Part shown: positions 35,913 to 44,543 of the stretch, in pieces | Layout: every line of letters starts with the position of its first letter | How positions within the stretch are numbered: position 1 is the stretch's first letter | Source: Balneola sp. | Lineage (GTDB): Bacteria; Bacteroidota; Rhodothermia; Balneolales; Balneolaceae | Assembly (NCBI GenBank): GCA_002694685.1 | Contig: NZMW01000004.1 | Span: 740,632 to 804,631 of the forward strand | Direction: 5' to 3' | Length of the DNA: 64,000 bases | Position numbers and translations under genes: made by a program | Notes under the pieces: model-generated | Told to the model about the DNA's origin: nothing | The model's database searches: none | Seen by the model: only the letters and a program-made list of their open reading frames with translations

Positions 35913-35938
35913 AACCAAATGGTTGAATCAAATGGTTA
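35913..35938. promoter_or_regulatory. Candidate TetR operator
   Basis: AACCAAATGGTT (35913-35924) is a near-palindrome and AAATGGTT recurs 13 bases later (35930-35937). It lies 40-65 bases before the TetR start, where autoregulated repressors bind, so it probably controls the whole efflux operon. Inference from position and symmetry. Confidence 0.5.
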
Positions 35939-35977
35939 GCTTTTATAATTTGTTCTCAGAATCAAACAGATCAAATT

Positions 35978-36595
35978 ATGACAGACAAACAGAAGGCAAC
36001 GGAAGATCAAATTTTCGAAGCGGCAGCAAGAGTATTTCAACGGGATGGCTATGCGGGTGCAAGGATGCAGGAAATAGCAGATGAGGCCAACATCAACAAG
36101 TCGATGCTGCATTACTACTTTCGAAGTAAGGATCAGCTTTTCCGGGAAGTATTTCAGAAAGAAATGATGCGGTTTTTTCCGAGCATTTTTAAGGTTCTGG
36201 GATCTGATGATAAACTGGATCAGAAGTTGCCAAAGCTTATCGATGCTTATTATGAGTTCCTACAGGATAATCCTACCCTAGTGCAATTTGTGATTCAGGA
36301 GATGAATAACCATCCAAAGGAGTTACGGAATTTCATGAGTGAAAATGATATCCATCCACCGGCTAGTTTTGGAGTTCAGATTAAGAAAGAGATAGAAGAG
36401 GGAAATATGGATCCCATTGATCCTCGTCAACTGCTCATCAGTATAGTGGGGCTGATTCTGTTTCCATTTATTGCCCAAGTGATGGTCACAACAGTTTTTG
36501 ATTTGGAAGAAGAGGACTATCTGGGATTTCTAAAGAATCGAAAAGAGTTTCTCACCGACTTCATTTTAAACGCCATAAACTATAAAAGGTCATGA
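35978..36595 (+). CDS. TetR/AcrR family transcriptional regulator
   Basis: 205 residues. The N-terminal helix-turn-helix spans about residues 8-55: ILE-type start ATEDQIFEAAARVFQRDGYAGARMQEIADEANINKSMLHYYFRSKDQLFREVF, the classic TetR profile. The C-terminal ligand-binding domain (60-205) is helical and of the CecR/YbiH-like kind. It heads the efflux operon, its TGA overlapping the TolC-like start (ATGA), so it is the likely local repressor. A palindromic candidate operator lies upstream. In E. coli the related regulator CecR (YbiH) controls ybhGFSR, supporting the analogy. Confidence 0.93.
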   Translation: MTDKQKATEDQIFEAAARVFQRDGYAGARMQEIADEANINKSMLHYYFRSKDQLFREVFQKEMMRFFPSIFKVLGSDDKLDQKLPKLIDAYYEFLQDNPTLVQFVIQEMNNHPKELRNFMSENDIHPPASFGVQIKKEIEEGNMDPIDPRQLLISIVGLILFPFIAQVMVTTVFDLEEEDYLGFLKNRKEFLTDFILNAINYKRS

Positions 36596-37860
36596 ATGCG
36601 CTAATCACAGCTTTACTTCTATTTTCGGTCAATTATCAGGCAGCTCCTGCAGACTCTATAACGCTGAAGTATTGTTACCAACAAGCTGAGGCTAACTATC
36701 CAATGGCCGAGAATGTTGAACTGCAGCAACAGATTTCAGATCTGAATGTCCGGATTGTTAACACGAGGAACTACCCACAGATTTCTATAAACGGCCGTGC
36801 AAGCTATCAGTCAGAAGTAACGGAATTTGGATTACCGGGTGGCGGAGGGCCTTCCGCGATCAGTATAGATCAATATGAGGCCGCGCTACAGGTAAATCAG
36901 AATATATTTAACGGCGGGGCTGTAGGAATTCAGAAAGAGTTAGAACGAGTGAAGGGAGAGCAGGAAATACAGTCAACCAAGATTGAACTGCATCAAATTC
37001 GAGCGCAAATAGATCAGGTTTATTTTGGGATTTTACTTTCAAACCAACAACAAGAGGCTGTAAGGTTATTTACCAAGGATATAACGGAGCGTATTGATGA
37101 TGTTCGCTCGAAAGTTGAAAACGGAGTTTTACTCAAGAGTCAGCAGTTAATTTTAGAAGCTGAGCTTCTGAAAGCCCAACAAGATTCCATTGAAATAGCG
37201 TCAAATGTAAAAGCGGGATATGCAGTTCTTGGTCAACTTATTGGGGAGACAATAGGAGAGGATAGAGAGCTATTGCTTCCAAATCCGTCGTATGAAATGG
37301 GAACTGCTCAACCTGCCCGCCCTGAACTTGCTTTGTTTGAAAGCAGCAGAAATGCGATTGAGGAGCAAAAGAAATTAGCTCAAACAAAGAAATTACCCAG
37401 CGTTTCTGCTTTTGGGACGGCCGGTTATGGGAGGCCCGGATTCAATTTTCTGAATGATGATTTTCATGACTACTACATGATTGGATTGCGGGTGAATTGG
37501 AACTTCATAGACTTCCTGAATTCCAACGAGCAGGATGAATTGCTAACCATCAGGCAAAGGACTATCACCCAAAATGAGGCATCCTTTAACCTTCAGCTGG
37601 AAGCAGCTCTAAATAAGATTAGTGAGCGTATTTCCGCCATAGAACAGAAGATTATCCGGGATGAAGAAATCATTGAGATCAGAGAAAAGATTGTAGCAGA
37701 AAGTGTTTTACAGCTTGAGAACGGGGTGATTACGGCCCGGGAATATGTAGCTGAACTTACTAATGCGAACAGAGCCCGGCTTTCACTTTTCACCAATCGA
37801 ATAAAACTGATACAAGCTCAGGCTGACTATAGAACAGCAATGGGATTAGAAATTCAGTAA
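36592..37860 (+). CDS. TolC family outer-membrane efflux protein
   Basis: 422 residues, with a short hydrophobic N-terminus acting as signal peptide (about 1-18). Two outer-membrane efflux repeats follow, rich in Gln and Asn with long helical tracts: one around ALQVNQNIFNGGAVGIQKELERVKGEQ and the second around GLRVNWNFIDFLNSNEQDELLTIRQR, the typical strand-helix pattern of TolC trimers. It is the outer-membrane channel for the ABC exporter encoded downstream. ATG 36592 overlaps the TetR stop by four bases. Confidence 0.92.
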   Translation: MNALITALLLFSVNYQAAPADSITLKYCYQQAEANYPMAENVELQQQISDLNVRIVNTRNYPQISINGRASYQSEVTEFGLPGGGGPSAISIDQYEAALQVNQNIFNGGAVGIQKELERVKGEQEIQSTKIELHQIRAQIDQVYFGILLSNQQQEAVRLFTKDITERIDDVRSKVENGVLLKSQQLILEAELLKAQQDSIEIASNVKAGYAVLGQLIGETIGEDRELLLPNPSYEMGTAQPARPELALFESSRNAIEEQKKLAQTKKLPSVSAFGTAGYGRPGFNFLNDDFHDYYMIGLRVNWNFIDFLNSNEQDELLTIRQRTITQNEASFNLQLEAALNKISERISAIEQKIIRDEEIIEIREKIVAESVLQLENGVITAREYVAELTNANRARLSLFTNRIKLIQAQADYRTAMGLEIQ

Positions 37861-37886
37861 AGGACATCAACAATAGAACCAAGATT

Positions 37887-38783
37887 ATGAATACACGAAC
37901 CTATTATTTCAAACTTCCACTGCTTCTGGGGCTACTGATTTTCATGATTGGCTGTGGGAGTGAACAAAAATCGGATGCTTACGGTCAATTTGAAGCAGAA
38001 GAAGTCACTATTTCAGCAGAAGCATCCGGTACCCTAAATAGCTTCATGGTGAAAGAGGGCATGAAATTGAATGCTGGAGAAAAAGTAGGGCAGATTGATT
38101 CTACTCAAACTCATCTTAGAAAGCAAGAACTCCAAGCCACCGTAAAATCGATCCAAACAAATATATCAAAGCTGGATGCGCAGGCTGAAGTTTATCAGGA
38201 ACAGCTTCAAACAGCAAAGAAGGATCTTCAGCGATTCACCAATCTCAAGCAAAGTAATGCAGCTACACAGCAGCAAATTGATCAGGCTCAGGGGCAAGTG
38301 AATGTGCTTCAAAAGCAAATTTCATCAGTAAACGTGCAGAAGCAATCGGTGTATGCCGAACTGGAAACAATGGAAACACGCATTGCTCAAATTCAGGATC
38401 AACTGGAAAAAACTAAGGTTATCAATCCATTAGCCGGAACGGTGCTTTCGAGTTATGCTGAGCCGAACGAGTTGGTATCAACCGGCAAACCACTGTACGA
38501 ACTAGCTAATTTAGAAGAGATGATTTTGCGGGTTTATATATCGGGAGCCCAACTCCCAACGGTTAGTTTAGGGCAAGAAGTAGAGGTGCTTATAGATAAG
38601 AACGCTGAAGAGAATGAATCGCTGAAAGGTCAGGTTCGGTGGATTGCTTCTGAGGCTGAGTTCACGCCGCGCATGATTCAAACCAAAGAAGAGCGGGTTA
38701 CCCAGGTGTACGCGGTTGAGATAGCGGTTGCCAACCCTGATGGGAAATTGAAAATTGGCATGCCCGGCGAAGTAAACTTTTAA
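37887..38783 (+). CDS. HlyD family periplasmic adaptor (lipoprotein)
   Basis: 298 residues with a lipoprotein-type signal peptide ending IGCG (Cys about residue 23). The biotinyl-lipoyl-like half is seen at EEVTISAEASGTLNSFMVKEGMKLNAGEKVGQIDS, followed by a long coiled-coil hairpin of Gln-rich helices (about 70-175), the second lipoyl half (VINPLAGTVLSSYAEPNELVSTGKPLYELA) and a beta-barrel with ISGAQLPTVSLGQEV. It bridges the ABC transporter and the TolC-like channel. YbhG of E. coli has the same layout. A 156-base interval to the next ABC gene contains a small ORF. Confidence 0.93.
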   Translation: MNTRTYYFKLPLLLGLLIFMIGCGSEQKSDAYGQFEAEEVTISAEASGTLNSFMVKEGMKLNAGEKVGQIDSTQTHLRKQELQATVKSIQTNISKLDAQAEVYQEQLQTAKKDLQRFTNLKQSNAATQQQIDQAQGQVNVLQKQISSVNVQKQSVYAELETMETRIAQIQDQLEKTKVINPLAGTVLSSYAEPNELVSTGKPLYELANLEEMILRVYISGAQLPTVSLGQEVEVLIDKNAEENESLKGQVRWIASEAEFTPRMIQTKEERVTQVYAVEIAVANPDGKLKIGMPGEVNF

Positions 38784-38799
38784 TGCAAACATCTCCTGA

Positions 38800-38943
38800 A
38801 TGATCTGCCCGGATACACACAACAATAAGTCCTTTTCTCACTGGCTGAGGCATAATATCAAGGAATGGGATGAAAGTATTGATAGTAAAATCCAAAGAAT
38901 CATAAACGAGATTGAAGAGGTATATCAGAACGAAATAAATTGA
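38800..38943 (+). CDS. Possible 47-residue protein within the efflux operon
   Basis: ATG 38800 opens a 47-codon frame rich in charged residues (NIKEWDESIDSKIQRIINEIEEVYQNEIN at its end, in two parts: NIKEWDESIDSKIQR and IINEIEEVYQNEIN), predicted to be one amphipathic helix. Its TGA overlaps the TTG start of the ABC gene by three bases, the same coupling used elsewhere in the operon. It fills what would otherwise be the only long gap (156 bases) in a cluster where genes overlap. No good ribosome site or known family is visible, so it may also be a non-coding spacer. Confidence 0.42.
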   Translation: MICPDTHNNKSFSHWLRHNIKEWDESIDSKIQRIINEIEEVYQNEIN

Positions 38944-39872
38944 ATAATGTAGTTTCCATATCGTCAGTCTACAAGGGTTTTGGGAAAGTGGAAGCACTCA
39001 AAGAAATCTCCTTTGAAGTTCAAAAAGGAGAGCTTTTTGGAGTGATTGGTCCCGATGGTGCCGGAAAGACCACCTTGTTCAGAATCCTAAACACCTTGCT
39101 GATTCCGGACGCTGGGAAAGCTACGGTATTAGGACTGGATGTTGTTGATGACTACAAAAAAATCAGGCCACAGCTTGGGTATATGCCCGGGAAGTTTTCG
39201 CTTTATCAGGACTTAACGGTAGAAGAGAATATGAATTTCTTCGCCTCTGTTTTTGGAACGACTATTGAAGCGAATTACGAATTGGTAAAGCCAATTTACG
39301 GTCAGCTGGAAAAGTTTAAAAACAGGCTGGCAGGAGACCTATCCGGAGGAATGAAGCAGAAGCTGGCGCTGAGTTGTGCGCTTATTCATAAACCGGAATT
39401 GTTGCTGTTAGATGAACCAACCACCGGAGTTGATGCTGTTTCCCGCAAGGAATTCTGGGAAATGCTAAAGATGCTTAAATCGGAAGGGATTACCATTATC
39501 GTTTCTACTCCTTACATGGATGAAGCAGATTTATGTGATCGGGTGGCGTTAATTCAGGAAGGAGAAATCATGCAAATTGATACTCCCTATGCAATTGTCG
39601 AGTCTTTCAGAAAACCCCTTTTGGGAGTGAAAGCAAGCAACAAGTACAAGCTCCTGAAAGCACTGCAACGATATGATAAGGCCTATTCAGTACATCCTTT
39701 TGGGGAATACATTCACTATACAGAAAAGGGAGATTCTGTTGATACCGCTGCTTTGAAAGCTTATTTAACTGATCAGGGTATACAGGATATCGATATCGAA
39801 AAGATCAAACCTGATATCGAAGATAGCTTCATGGAGTTAATGCATAGTCAGGGGGAAGCTAATCATGCCTGA
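38940..39872 (+). CDS. ABC transporter ATP-binding protein (first half of YbhF-like pair)
   Basis: 310 residues. Walker A GPDGAGKTT, Q-loop region, signature LSGGMKQKLALS, Walker B LLLLDEPTTGVD and the H-loop replaced in context by STPYMDEAD, where the usual His-containing THYMDEAE reads STPYMDEAD. A C-terminal 80-residue extension follows the nucleotide-binding domain. In E. coli YbhF the two ATP-binding domains are fused; here they are separate genes that overlap by eight bases. Start is TTG 38940, overlapping the stop of the small ORF; no in-frame ATG is near. It powers the two permeases downstream. Confidence 0.93.
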   Translation: MNNVVSISSVYKGFGKVEALKEISFEVQKGELFGVIGPDGAGKTTLFRILNTLLIPDAGKATVLGLDVVDDYKKIRPQLGYMPGKFSLYQDLTVEENMNFFASVFGTTIEANYELVKPIYGQLEKFKNRLAGDLSGGMKQKLALSCALIHKPELLLLDEPTTGVDAVSRKEFWEMLKMLKSEGITIIVSTPYMDEADLCDRVALIQEGEIMQIDTPYAIVESFRKPLLGVKASNKYKLLKALQRYDKAYSVHPFGEYIHYTEKGDSVDTAALKAYLTDQGIQDIDIEKIKPDIEDSFMELMHSQGEANHA

Positions 39873-40608
39873 GCTAGCCATACAAACCGAAAATTTAACC
39901 CGAACCTTTGGTGACTTCACTGCTGTAGATAACATCACCTTTGAAGTAAAACAGGGCGAGATATTTGGTTTTTTAGGAGCCAACGGAGCTGGTAAGACTA
40001 CAGCAATGCGGATGCTCACCGGACTACTCACACCAAGTTCGGGAAAGGCTTTAGTATCAGGTAAGGATGTGTACACCGAAGCCGAGTCTATCAAAAAGAA
40101 TATTGGTTATATGAGCCAAAAATTTTCGCTCTACGATGACCTCACTTCCGAAGAAAATATTCAGTTTTATGGAGGGATTTACGGCATTCCAGACAAAGAA
40201 CTTGCCAAGAAGATTGATGAAGTGATTGAATCTGTTGGTTTGGGTGATGTCCGTAAAAAACTAGTTCGCTCTTTACCCCTTGGATGGAAGCAAAAACTCG
40301 CCTTTTCTATTTCCATTCTGCATAACCCAAAAATCGTTTTTTTAGATGAACCGACAGGCGGAGTGGATCCGGTCACCCGACGACAGTTTTGGGAGAAAAT
40401 CTATGAGGTTTCAGATCAGGGAATTACGGTATTTGTGACCACGCACTACATGGACGAAGCTGAATATTGTGACCGTATTTCAATCATGGTTGATGGAAGA
40501 ATGGACGCAATTGGTACCCCGAAAGAGTTGAAAGAAAACATGAATGCTGAATCAATTGAAGATGTATTCATTCAGCTAGCCAGATCAGCAGAAAGGGGGG
40601 TTGGATGA
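39865..40608 (+). CDS. ABC transporter ATP-binding protein (second half of YbhF-like pair)
   Basis: 247 residues, one nucleotide-binding domain. Walker A is GANGAGKTT, Walker B IVFLDEPTGGVDP and the H-loop TTHYMDEAEYCD is normal. The signature motif is SLPLGWKQKLAFS, so the canonical LSGGQ is altered to LPLGW, as I recall from the second domain of YbhF/YhiH-type proteins. With the first protein this makes an asymmetric pair: one has a standard signature but no H-loop His, the other the reverse. It overlaps both neighbours (eight bases before, four bases after). Confidence 0.93.
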   Translation: MPELAIQTENLTRTFGDFTAVDNITFEVKQGEIFGFLGANGAGKTTAMRMLTGLLTPSSGKALVSGKDVYTEAESIKKNIGYMSQKFSLYDDLTSEENIQFYGGIYGIPDKELAKKIDEVIESVGLGDVRKKLVRSLPLGWKQKLAFSISILHNPKIVFLDEPTGGVDPVTRRQFWEKIYEVSDQGITVFVTTHYMDEAEYCDRISIMVDGRMDAIGTPKELKENMNAESIEDVFIQLARSAERGVG

Positions 40609-41714
40609 ATTCATTTTCGGGCTTTGTAACAAAAGAGTTCAAACAGATTTATCGTGACAAACGGACTTTGGCCGTACTTTTTGGGATGCCAATCATCATG
40701 CTGGTACTGTTTGGATTCGCCATTCGAAATGAAGTAACCAATGCTCAAATAGGAATTTTGGATTTATCGAAAGATGAAGTCACCCGAACCCTTACCCAAA
40801 AACTCGAAGCTTCTTCCTCATTTCAAATACAAGCTTACCTGGAAAGTTATGAAGAGGTGGAAGGGTTGTTCAAACAAGGTAATATCAAAGAGATCGTAGT
40901 TTTTGAGGCTGATTTCAAAGAGAAGTTGATCGGAAATAACAAGGCCGATATTCAAATCATCACCGATGCGACTGATCCAAATCTGGCAAATCTGGTTCAG
41001 TCATATACATCGAATATTATCAGGGATTATGTGCAGGAATTGAATGAGACCAGTGGTGTTCAGCAGGCTGGTTTAAACCCGAAGGTAAGGATGATGTATA
41101 ATCCAGAACTTCGGAGCGTAAACCTTTTTGTGCCCGGGCTTATTGCTGTGATTCTGATGCTGATTTCAGCCCTCATGACTTCCATCTCCATTACCCGTGA
41201 GAAAGAGCTGGGGAATATGGAAATTCTGCTCGTTTCTCCGCTTAAACCTTACCATATCATTATAGGAAAAGTGTTGCCCTATTTGGTGCTTTCGGTGGTT
41301 AATGTGGTCACGATTCTGGTTCTTGCGAGTTTTGTATTCCAGGTGCCTTTCCAGGGCTCTTATTTTCTTTTTTTCATGGAAGCCATTCTCTTCATTTTAA
41401 CCGCACTGGCTTTAGGTGTATTTATTTCCTCGGCTGCGAACAACCAGCAAACGGCAATGATGGTATCCCTGGCTGGACTTTTACTGCCAACGGTTCTGCT
41501 TTCAGGATTTATTTTTCCGGTAGACAGCATGCCGGTTCCGCTTCAAATAGTTTCCCATGCTATCCCGGCTAAATGGTTCCTGATCATCGTCCGAAGCATT
41601 ATGCTTAAAGGCTCTGAGTTTATGTTGATCTGGAAAGAGACAGCCATTTTAGTTGGTATCACACTCTTCTTTATTGCACTGAGTCTTAAAAAATTTAAGG
41701 TGAGGCTGCAATGA
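40605..41714 (+). CDS. ABC-2 type permease (YbhS-like)
   Basis: 369 residues of the ABC-2 membrane family: one N-terminal membrane helix (about 22-42), a periplasmic domain of about 130 residues, then five or six helices (about 175-365) including PGLIAVILMLISALMTSISITREKELG, the conserved ABC-2 segment, and GFIFPVDSMP. It forms one half of the membrane channel of the exporter. Start ATG 40605 overlaps the ATP-binding protein stop (ATGA) and has a strong GGGGGG site directly upstream. The substrate may be a drug, dye or sodium ion as in YbhFSR homologues; not determined. Confidence 0.93.
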   Translation: MNSFSGFVTKEFKQIYRDKRTLAVLFGMPIIMLVLFGFAIRNEVTNAQIGILDLSKDEVTRTLTQKLEASSSFQIQAYLESYEEVEGLFKQGNIKEIVVFEADFKEKLIGNNKADIQIITDATDPNLANLVQSYTSNIIRDYVQELNETSGVQQAGLNPKVRMMYNPELRSVNLFVPGLIAVILMLISALMTSISITREKELGNMEILLVSPLKPYHIIIGKVLPYLVLSVVNVVTILVLASFVFQVPFQGSYFLFFMEAILFILTALALGVFISSAANNQQTAMMVSLAGLLLPTVLLSGFIFPVDSMPVPLQIVSHAIPAKWFLIIVRSIMLKGSEFMLIWKETAILVGITLFFIALSLKKFKVRLQ

Positions 41715-42841
41715 GAACGATTAAGTTTTTACTTCGAAAAGAGTTTCTGCAGATTTTCAGGAATCGGGCCATGCTGCCTATTCTTTTTGTGATGCCTATC
41801 ATCCAGCTACTGGTGCTTTCATTCGCTGCAACATACGAGTTGAAAGAAGTAGATTTTGCCCTCATCGACATGGATCAATCCAGCCTCTCCAGAGAGCTGA
41901 CGGCTAAATTTCAGGCTACGGGATATTTTAATTTAGAGTTAGAGACTTTTGACGAAAGTGAGGCGCAGGAGTCCATGAATGCCGGAGATATCAAGATGAT
42001 ACTTCGCATTCCGCCAGATTTTGAGAATCAGTTGTCTTCAGGAAAACAGGCCGATCTTCAGCTTATTATTGATGCAGTTGATGGCAGTACAGCGGGGCTT
42101 ATCCAATCTTACAGTTCATCCATTTTAAATGACCTGAATGCTTCAAAACTGGCTGAACTTAGAATTGAATCACCGAGTCAACAGACTCAACAGGCTAAGG
42201 CGATCAACATAATTCCTCAAAATTGGTACAATCCTGATCTTGATTATATCACTTATATGGTGCCCGGAATTTTGGTAGTGCTGGTTTCAATGATCGGAAT
42301 ATTTTTGTCTGGGATGAACATTGTACGTGAGTATGAAATAGGTACCATCGAGCAGCTGAACGTTACGCCTATTCAGAAGTATCAATTTATGATCGGAAAA
42401 TTGCTTCCTTTTTGGGTAATTGGGATGTTTGATTTACTCATTGGGTTGGCATTAGCTCGCTTTGGTTTCCAGATTCCTTTTCTTGGAAGTTTAACAACCA
42501 TTTTAGTGGTGGCGGGTATTTATTTGGTTGTGCTGCAATCACTTGGGCTGCTTATTTCAACCCTAACCCATACTCAGCAGCAAGCTATGTTCATCGCCTG
42601 GTTTATTATGGTGATTTTCATACTGATGGGAGGACTATTCACCCCCATCGAAAGTATGCCTCAATGGGCACAAAACCTCACACTTGCTAATCCGATAGCC
42701 TACTTCATCAAGATCATGCGCATGGTGCTGCTGAAAGGCGCAGGCTGGAAAGAGATACAGTTTATGGTTTATGCTTTGGCAGCAATGGGAAGTGGACTAT
42801 TATGGATTTCAATAAATCGTTACAAGAAAACGACGGCCTAG
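41711..42841 (+). CDS. ABC-2 type permease (YbhR-like)
   Basis: 376 residues, paralogous to the preceding permease with the same layout: N-terminal helix near residues 22-42, periplasmic domain to about 175, then five or six helices containing VPGILVVLVSMIGIFLSGMNIVREYEIGTIEQL, the conserved ABC-2 segment, and GGLFTPIESMPQWAQ. The two permeases should form a heterodimer. ATG 41711 overlaps the previous stop (ATGA). It is the last gene of the operon; repeat element B follows 87 bases later. Confidence 0.93.
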   Translation: MRTIKFLLRKEFLQIFRNRAMLPILFVMPIIQLLVLSFAATYELKEVDFALIDMDQSSLSRELTAKFQATGYFNLELETFDESEAQESMNAGDIKMILRIPPDFENQLSSGKQADLQLIIDAVDGSTAGLIQSYSSSILNDLNASKLAELRIESPSQQTQQAKAINIIPQNWYNPDLDYITYMVPGILVVLVSMIGIFLSGMNIVREYEIGTIEQLNVTPIQKYQFMIGKLLPFWVIGMFDLLIGLALARFGFQIPFLGSLTTILVVAGIYLVVLQSLGLLISTLTHTQQQAMFIAWFIMVIFILMGGLFTPIESMPQWAQNLTLANPIAYFIKIMRMVLLKGAGWKEIQFMVYALAAMGSGLLWISINRYKKTTA

Positions 42842-42927
42842 CCGAACATTGAATATTCAACACAGAATGTTGAAGTGTTTTGAGGTAACAATCATTGCTC
42901 AGCGGTAACTATTTCAAGCCCTATACT

Positions 42928-43084
42928 CCGACCTCTCTAAATCTCTCCTTCTCAAGGAGAAACTTTTACGAGCCTATTCGCAGTATTTATGTGGAGTTAA
43001 AGTATAGAAATCTTATCAAAGCGTCCTTCTCCTTGTTGAAGGAAGCTAGTGCTGAACTCGATTCAGTAAAGACAGAAGAGGTCG
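42928..43084. repeat. Inverted-repeat element B, copy 3
   Basis: A 157-base copy bounded by CGACCTCT / AGAGGTCG, sharing the left palindrome (CTCCTTCTCAAGGAG), the GGAGTTAAAGTATAGAAA middle and the CTCCTTGTTGAAGGA right palindrome with the copy at 11.1 kb. A repeat-C-like stretch (GTGCTGAACTCGATTCAGTA) is nested near its right end. The 404-base gap 42842-43245 contains this and a terminator, and no supported gene; a 72-codon open frame over it is just the repeat read through. Confidence 0.72.
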
Positions 43085-43205
43085 AAAGCTTTATGGAGCT
43101 TTCTAAAGAATAATTTTTAATCAGTCAACCAAGGACAAATTATTTATCGAACCCACCTTAGAATACTTCAGTAATTAAATGCCTATCTTCAAGTTCACTT
43201 TTCTT

Positions 43206-43230
43206 AGCCCGGCTCAGATCCGGGCTTTTT
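43206..43230 (+). terminator. Intrinsic terminator or attenuator just before the DEAD-box gene
   Basis: AGCCCGG (43206-43212) pairs with CCGGGCT (43220-43226), seven-base loop, followed by TTTTT. The stem ends only about 16 bases before the helicase ATG at 43246, leaving no room for a promoter after it, so it may be a leader attenuator for that gene. Confidence 0.8.
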
Positions 43231-43245
43231 CATTTAATACCCTAT

Positions 43246-44529
43246 ATGTCTTTTAAATCACTGAACCTCAGTACCCCCATCCTAAAATCTTTGGAAGAAG
43301 AAGGATACACTCACCCTACACCCATTCAATCACAAGCTATTCCCATCGCACTTAAAGGCACTGATGTGCTTGGTTGTGCGCAAACCGGAACGGGGAAAAC
43401 AGCCGCATTTGCCATTCCGATATTACAGTTACTAAGCAAGAGTAAATCCCGTGGTCAGAACCGAAAAATTCGAAGCTTAATTGTTACGCCAACAAGAGAA
43501 CTTGCCATCCAAATTGATGAGAGTTTCAAAAGCTACGGACGATATACAAATTTAGAAACCACAGTAGTTTTTGGCGGTGTTAGCCAAAAAGGACAGGTAA
43601 AGAAGCTGAATAGAGGCGTAGATATTCTTACCGCTACACCGGGCCGACTGCTTGACCTTATGAATCAGGGATTTATATCTCTTTCGGATATCGAAATATT
43701 TGTATTGGATGAAGCTGACCGTATGCTGGACATGGGTTTCATTCACGACATTAAGAAATTACTGAAAGTAATTCCTAACAAGCGCCAGACCTTGTTCTTC
43801 TCGGCAACCATGCCCAATGAGATTGTAAAGCTTTCGAAGTCGATGCTTAACAATCCGACTCGAGTTGAAGTGACTCCGGAATCTTCTACGGTAGAAATTA
43901 TTGAGCAAGGCATCTACTATGTAGACAAAGGAAATAAGAAGAATTTATTGGTAGATGTGTTAAAAGAAGCAGGCTCAAAATCAGCGCTGGTTTTTACACG
44001 CACAAAGCACCGGGCTAATAAAGTAGTAAAATTGCTGAATAGCCAAAATATTCAAGCTGAAGCTATTCATGGCAACAAATCCCAGAAGGCAAGGCAACGG
44101 GCACTCGGTAATTTTAAGGATCAGGCAACCCGGGTATTGGTTGCTACCGATATTGCTGCTCGTGGAATTGATGTGGATGAATTACAGTATGTCATTAACT
44201 ACGAAATTCCCAATGTTCCGGAAACCTACGTACACCGAATAGGCCGAACAGGCCGAGCAGGAGCAGAAGGAACAGCGCTATCTTTCTGTGATGCTGAGGA
44301 AAAAGCTTATGTAAAGGATATTGAGAAACTAATTGATCAGAACATCCCGGTGATAGATGATCATAAATATCCAATGACAGACCATAATCCGGCTCCAGCT
44401 GAAAAACAAAAACGTCGTCCGTCCAGAAAACACAAAAGTGAAAAAAGGAAGACAAGTAATGGCGGCAATCCTAGAAACAATAACAAGAAGAGAAGAAGGA
44501 AAAGCTCAAATAACAGTAACAGCAGATAG
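43246..44529 (+). CDS. DEAD-box RNA helicase (RhlE-like)
   Basis: 427 residues. ATP-dependent RNA unwinding enzyme with all motifs in order: Q motif around [21 protein letters not shown], Ia PTRELAIQ, Ib [23 protein letters not shown] region [11 protein letters not shown] and [12 protein letters not shown]. The C-terminal 60 residues are a basic, Asn/Arg/Lys-rich unstructured tail, as in RhlE proteins. A terminator-like hairpin lies directly before the start. Start ATG 43246 puts the Q motif at about residue 20. Likely roles: ribosome assembly, RNA decay, cold adaptation. Confidence 0.94.
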   Translation: MSFKSLNLSTPILKSLEEEGYTHPTPIQSQAIPIALKGTDVLGCAQTGTGKTAAFAIPILQLLSKSKSRGQNRKIRSLIVTPTRELAIQIDESFKSYGRYTNLETTVVFGGVSQKGQVKKLNRGVDILTATPGRLLDLMNQGFISLSDIEIFVLDEADRMLDMGFIHDIKKLLKVIPNKRQTLFFSATMPNEIVKLSKSMLNNPTRVEVTPESSTVEIIEQGIYYVDKGNKKNLLVDVLKEAGSKSALVFTRTKHRANKVVKLLNSQNIQAEAIHGNKSQKARQRALGNFKDQATRVLVATDIAARGIDVDELQYVINYEIPNVPETYVHRIGRTGRAGAEGTALSFCDAEEKAYVKDIEKLIDQNIPVIDDHKYPMTDHNPAPAEKQKRRPSRKHKSEKRKTSNGGNPRNNNKKRRRKSSNNSNSR

Positions 44530-44543
44530 GATGAGACACTGAA

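Noticed and set aside
38698-38997. 99-codon minus-strand frame across the gap in the efflux operon
   Set aside because: It overlaps the HlyD and ABC coding ends antisense and has no recognisable features; the plus-strand 47-codon frame fits the operon better.
42895-43113. 72-codon plus-strand open frame after the efflux operon
   Set aside because: It is element B copy 3 read through; the same sequence is non-coding at 11.1 kb.
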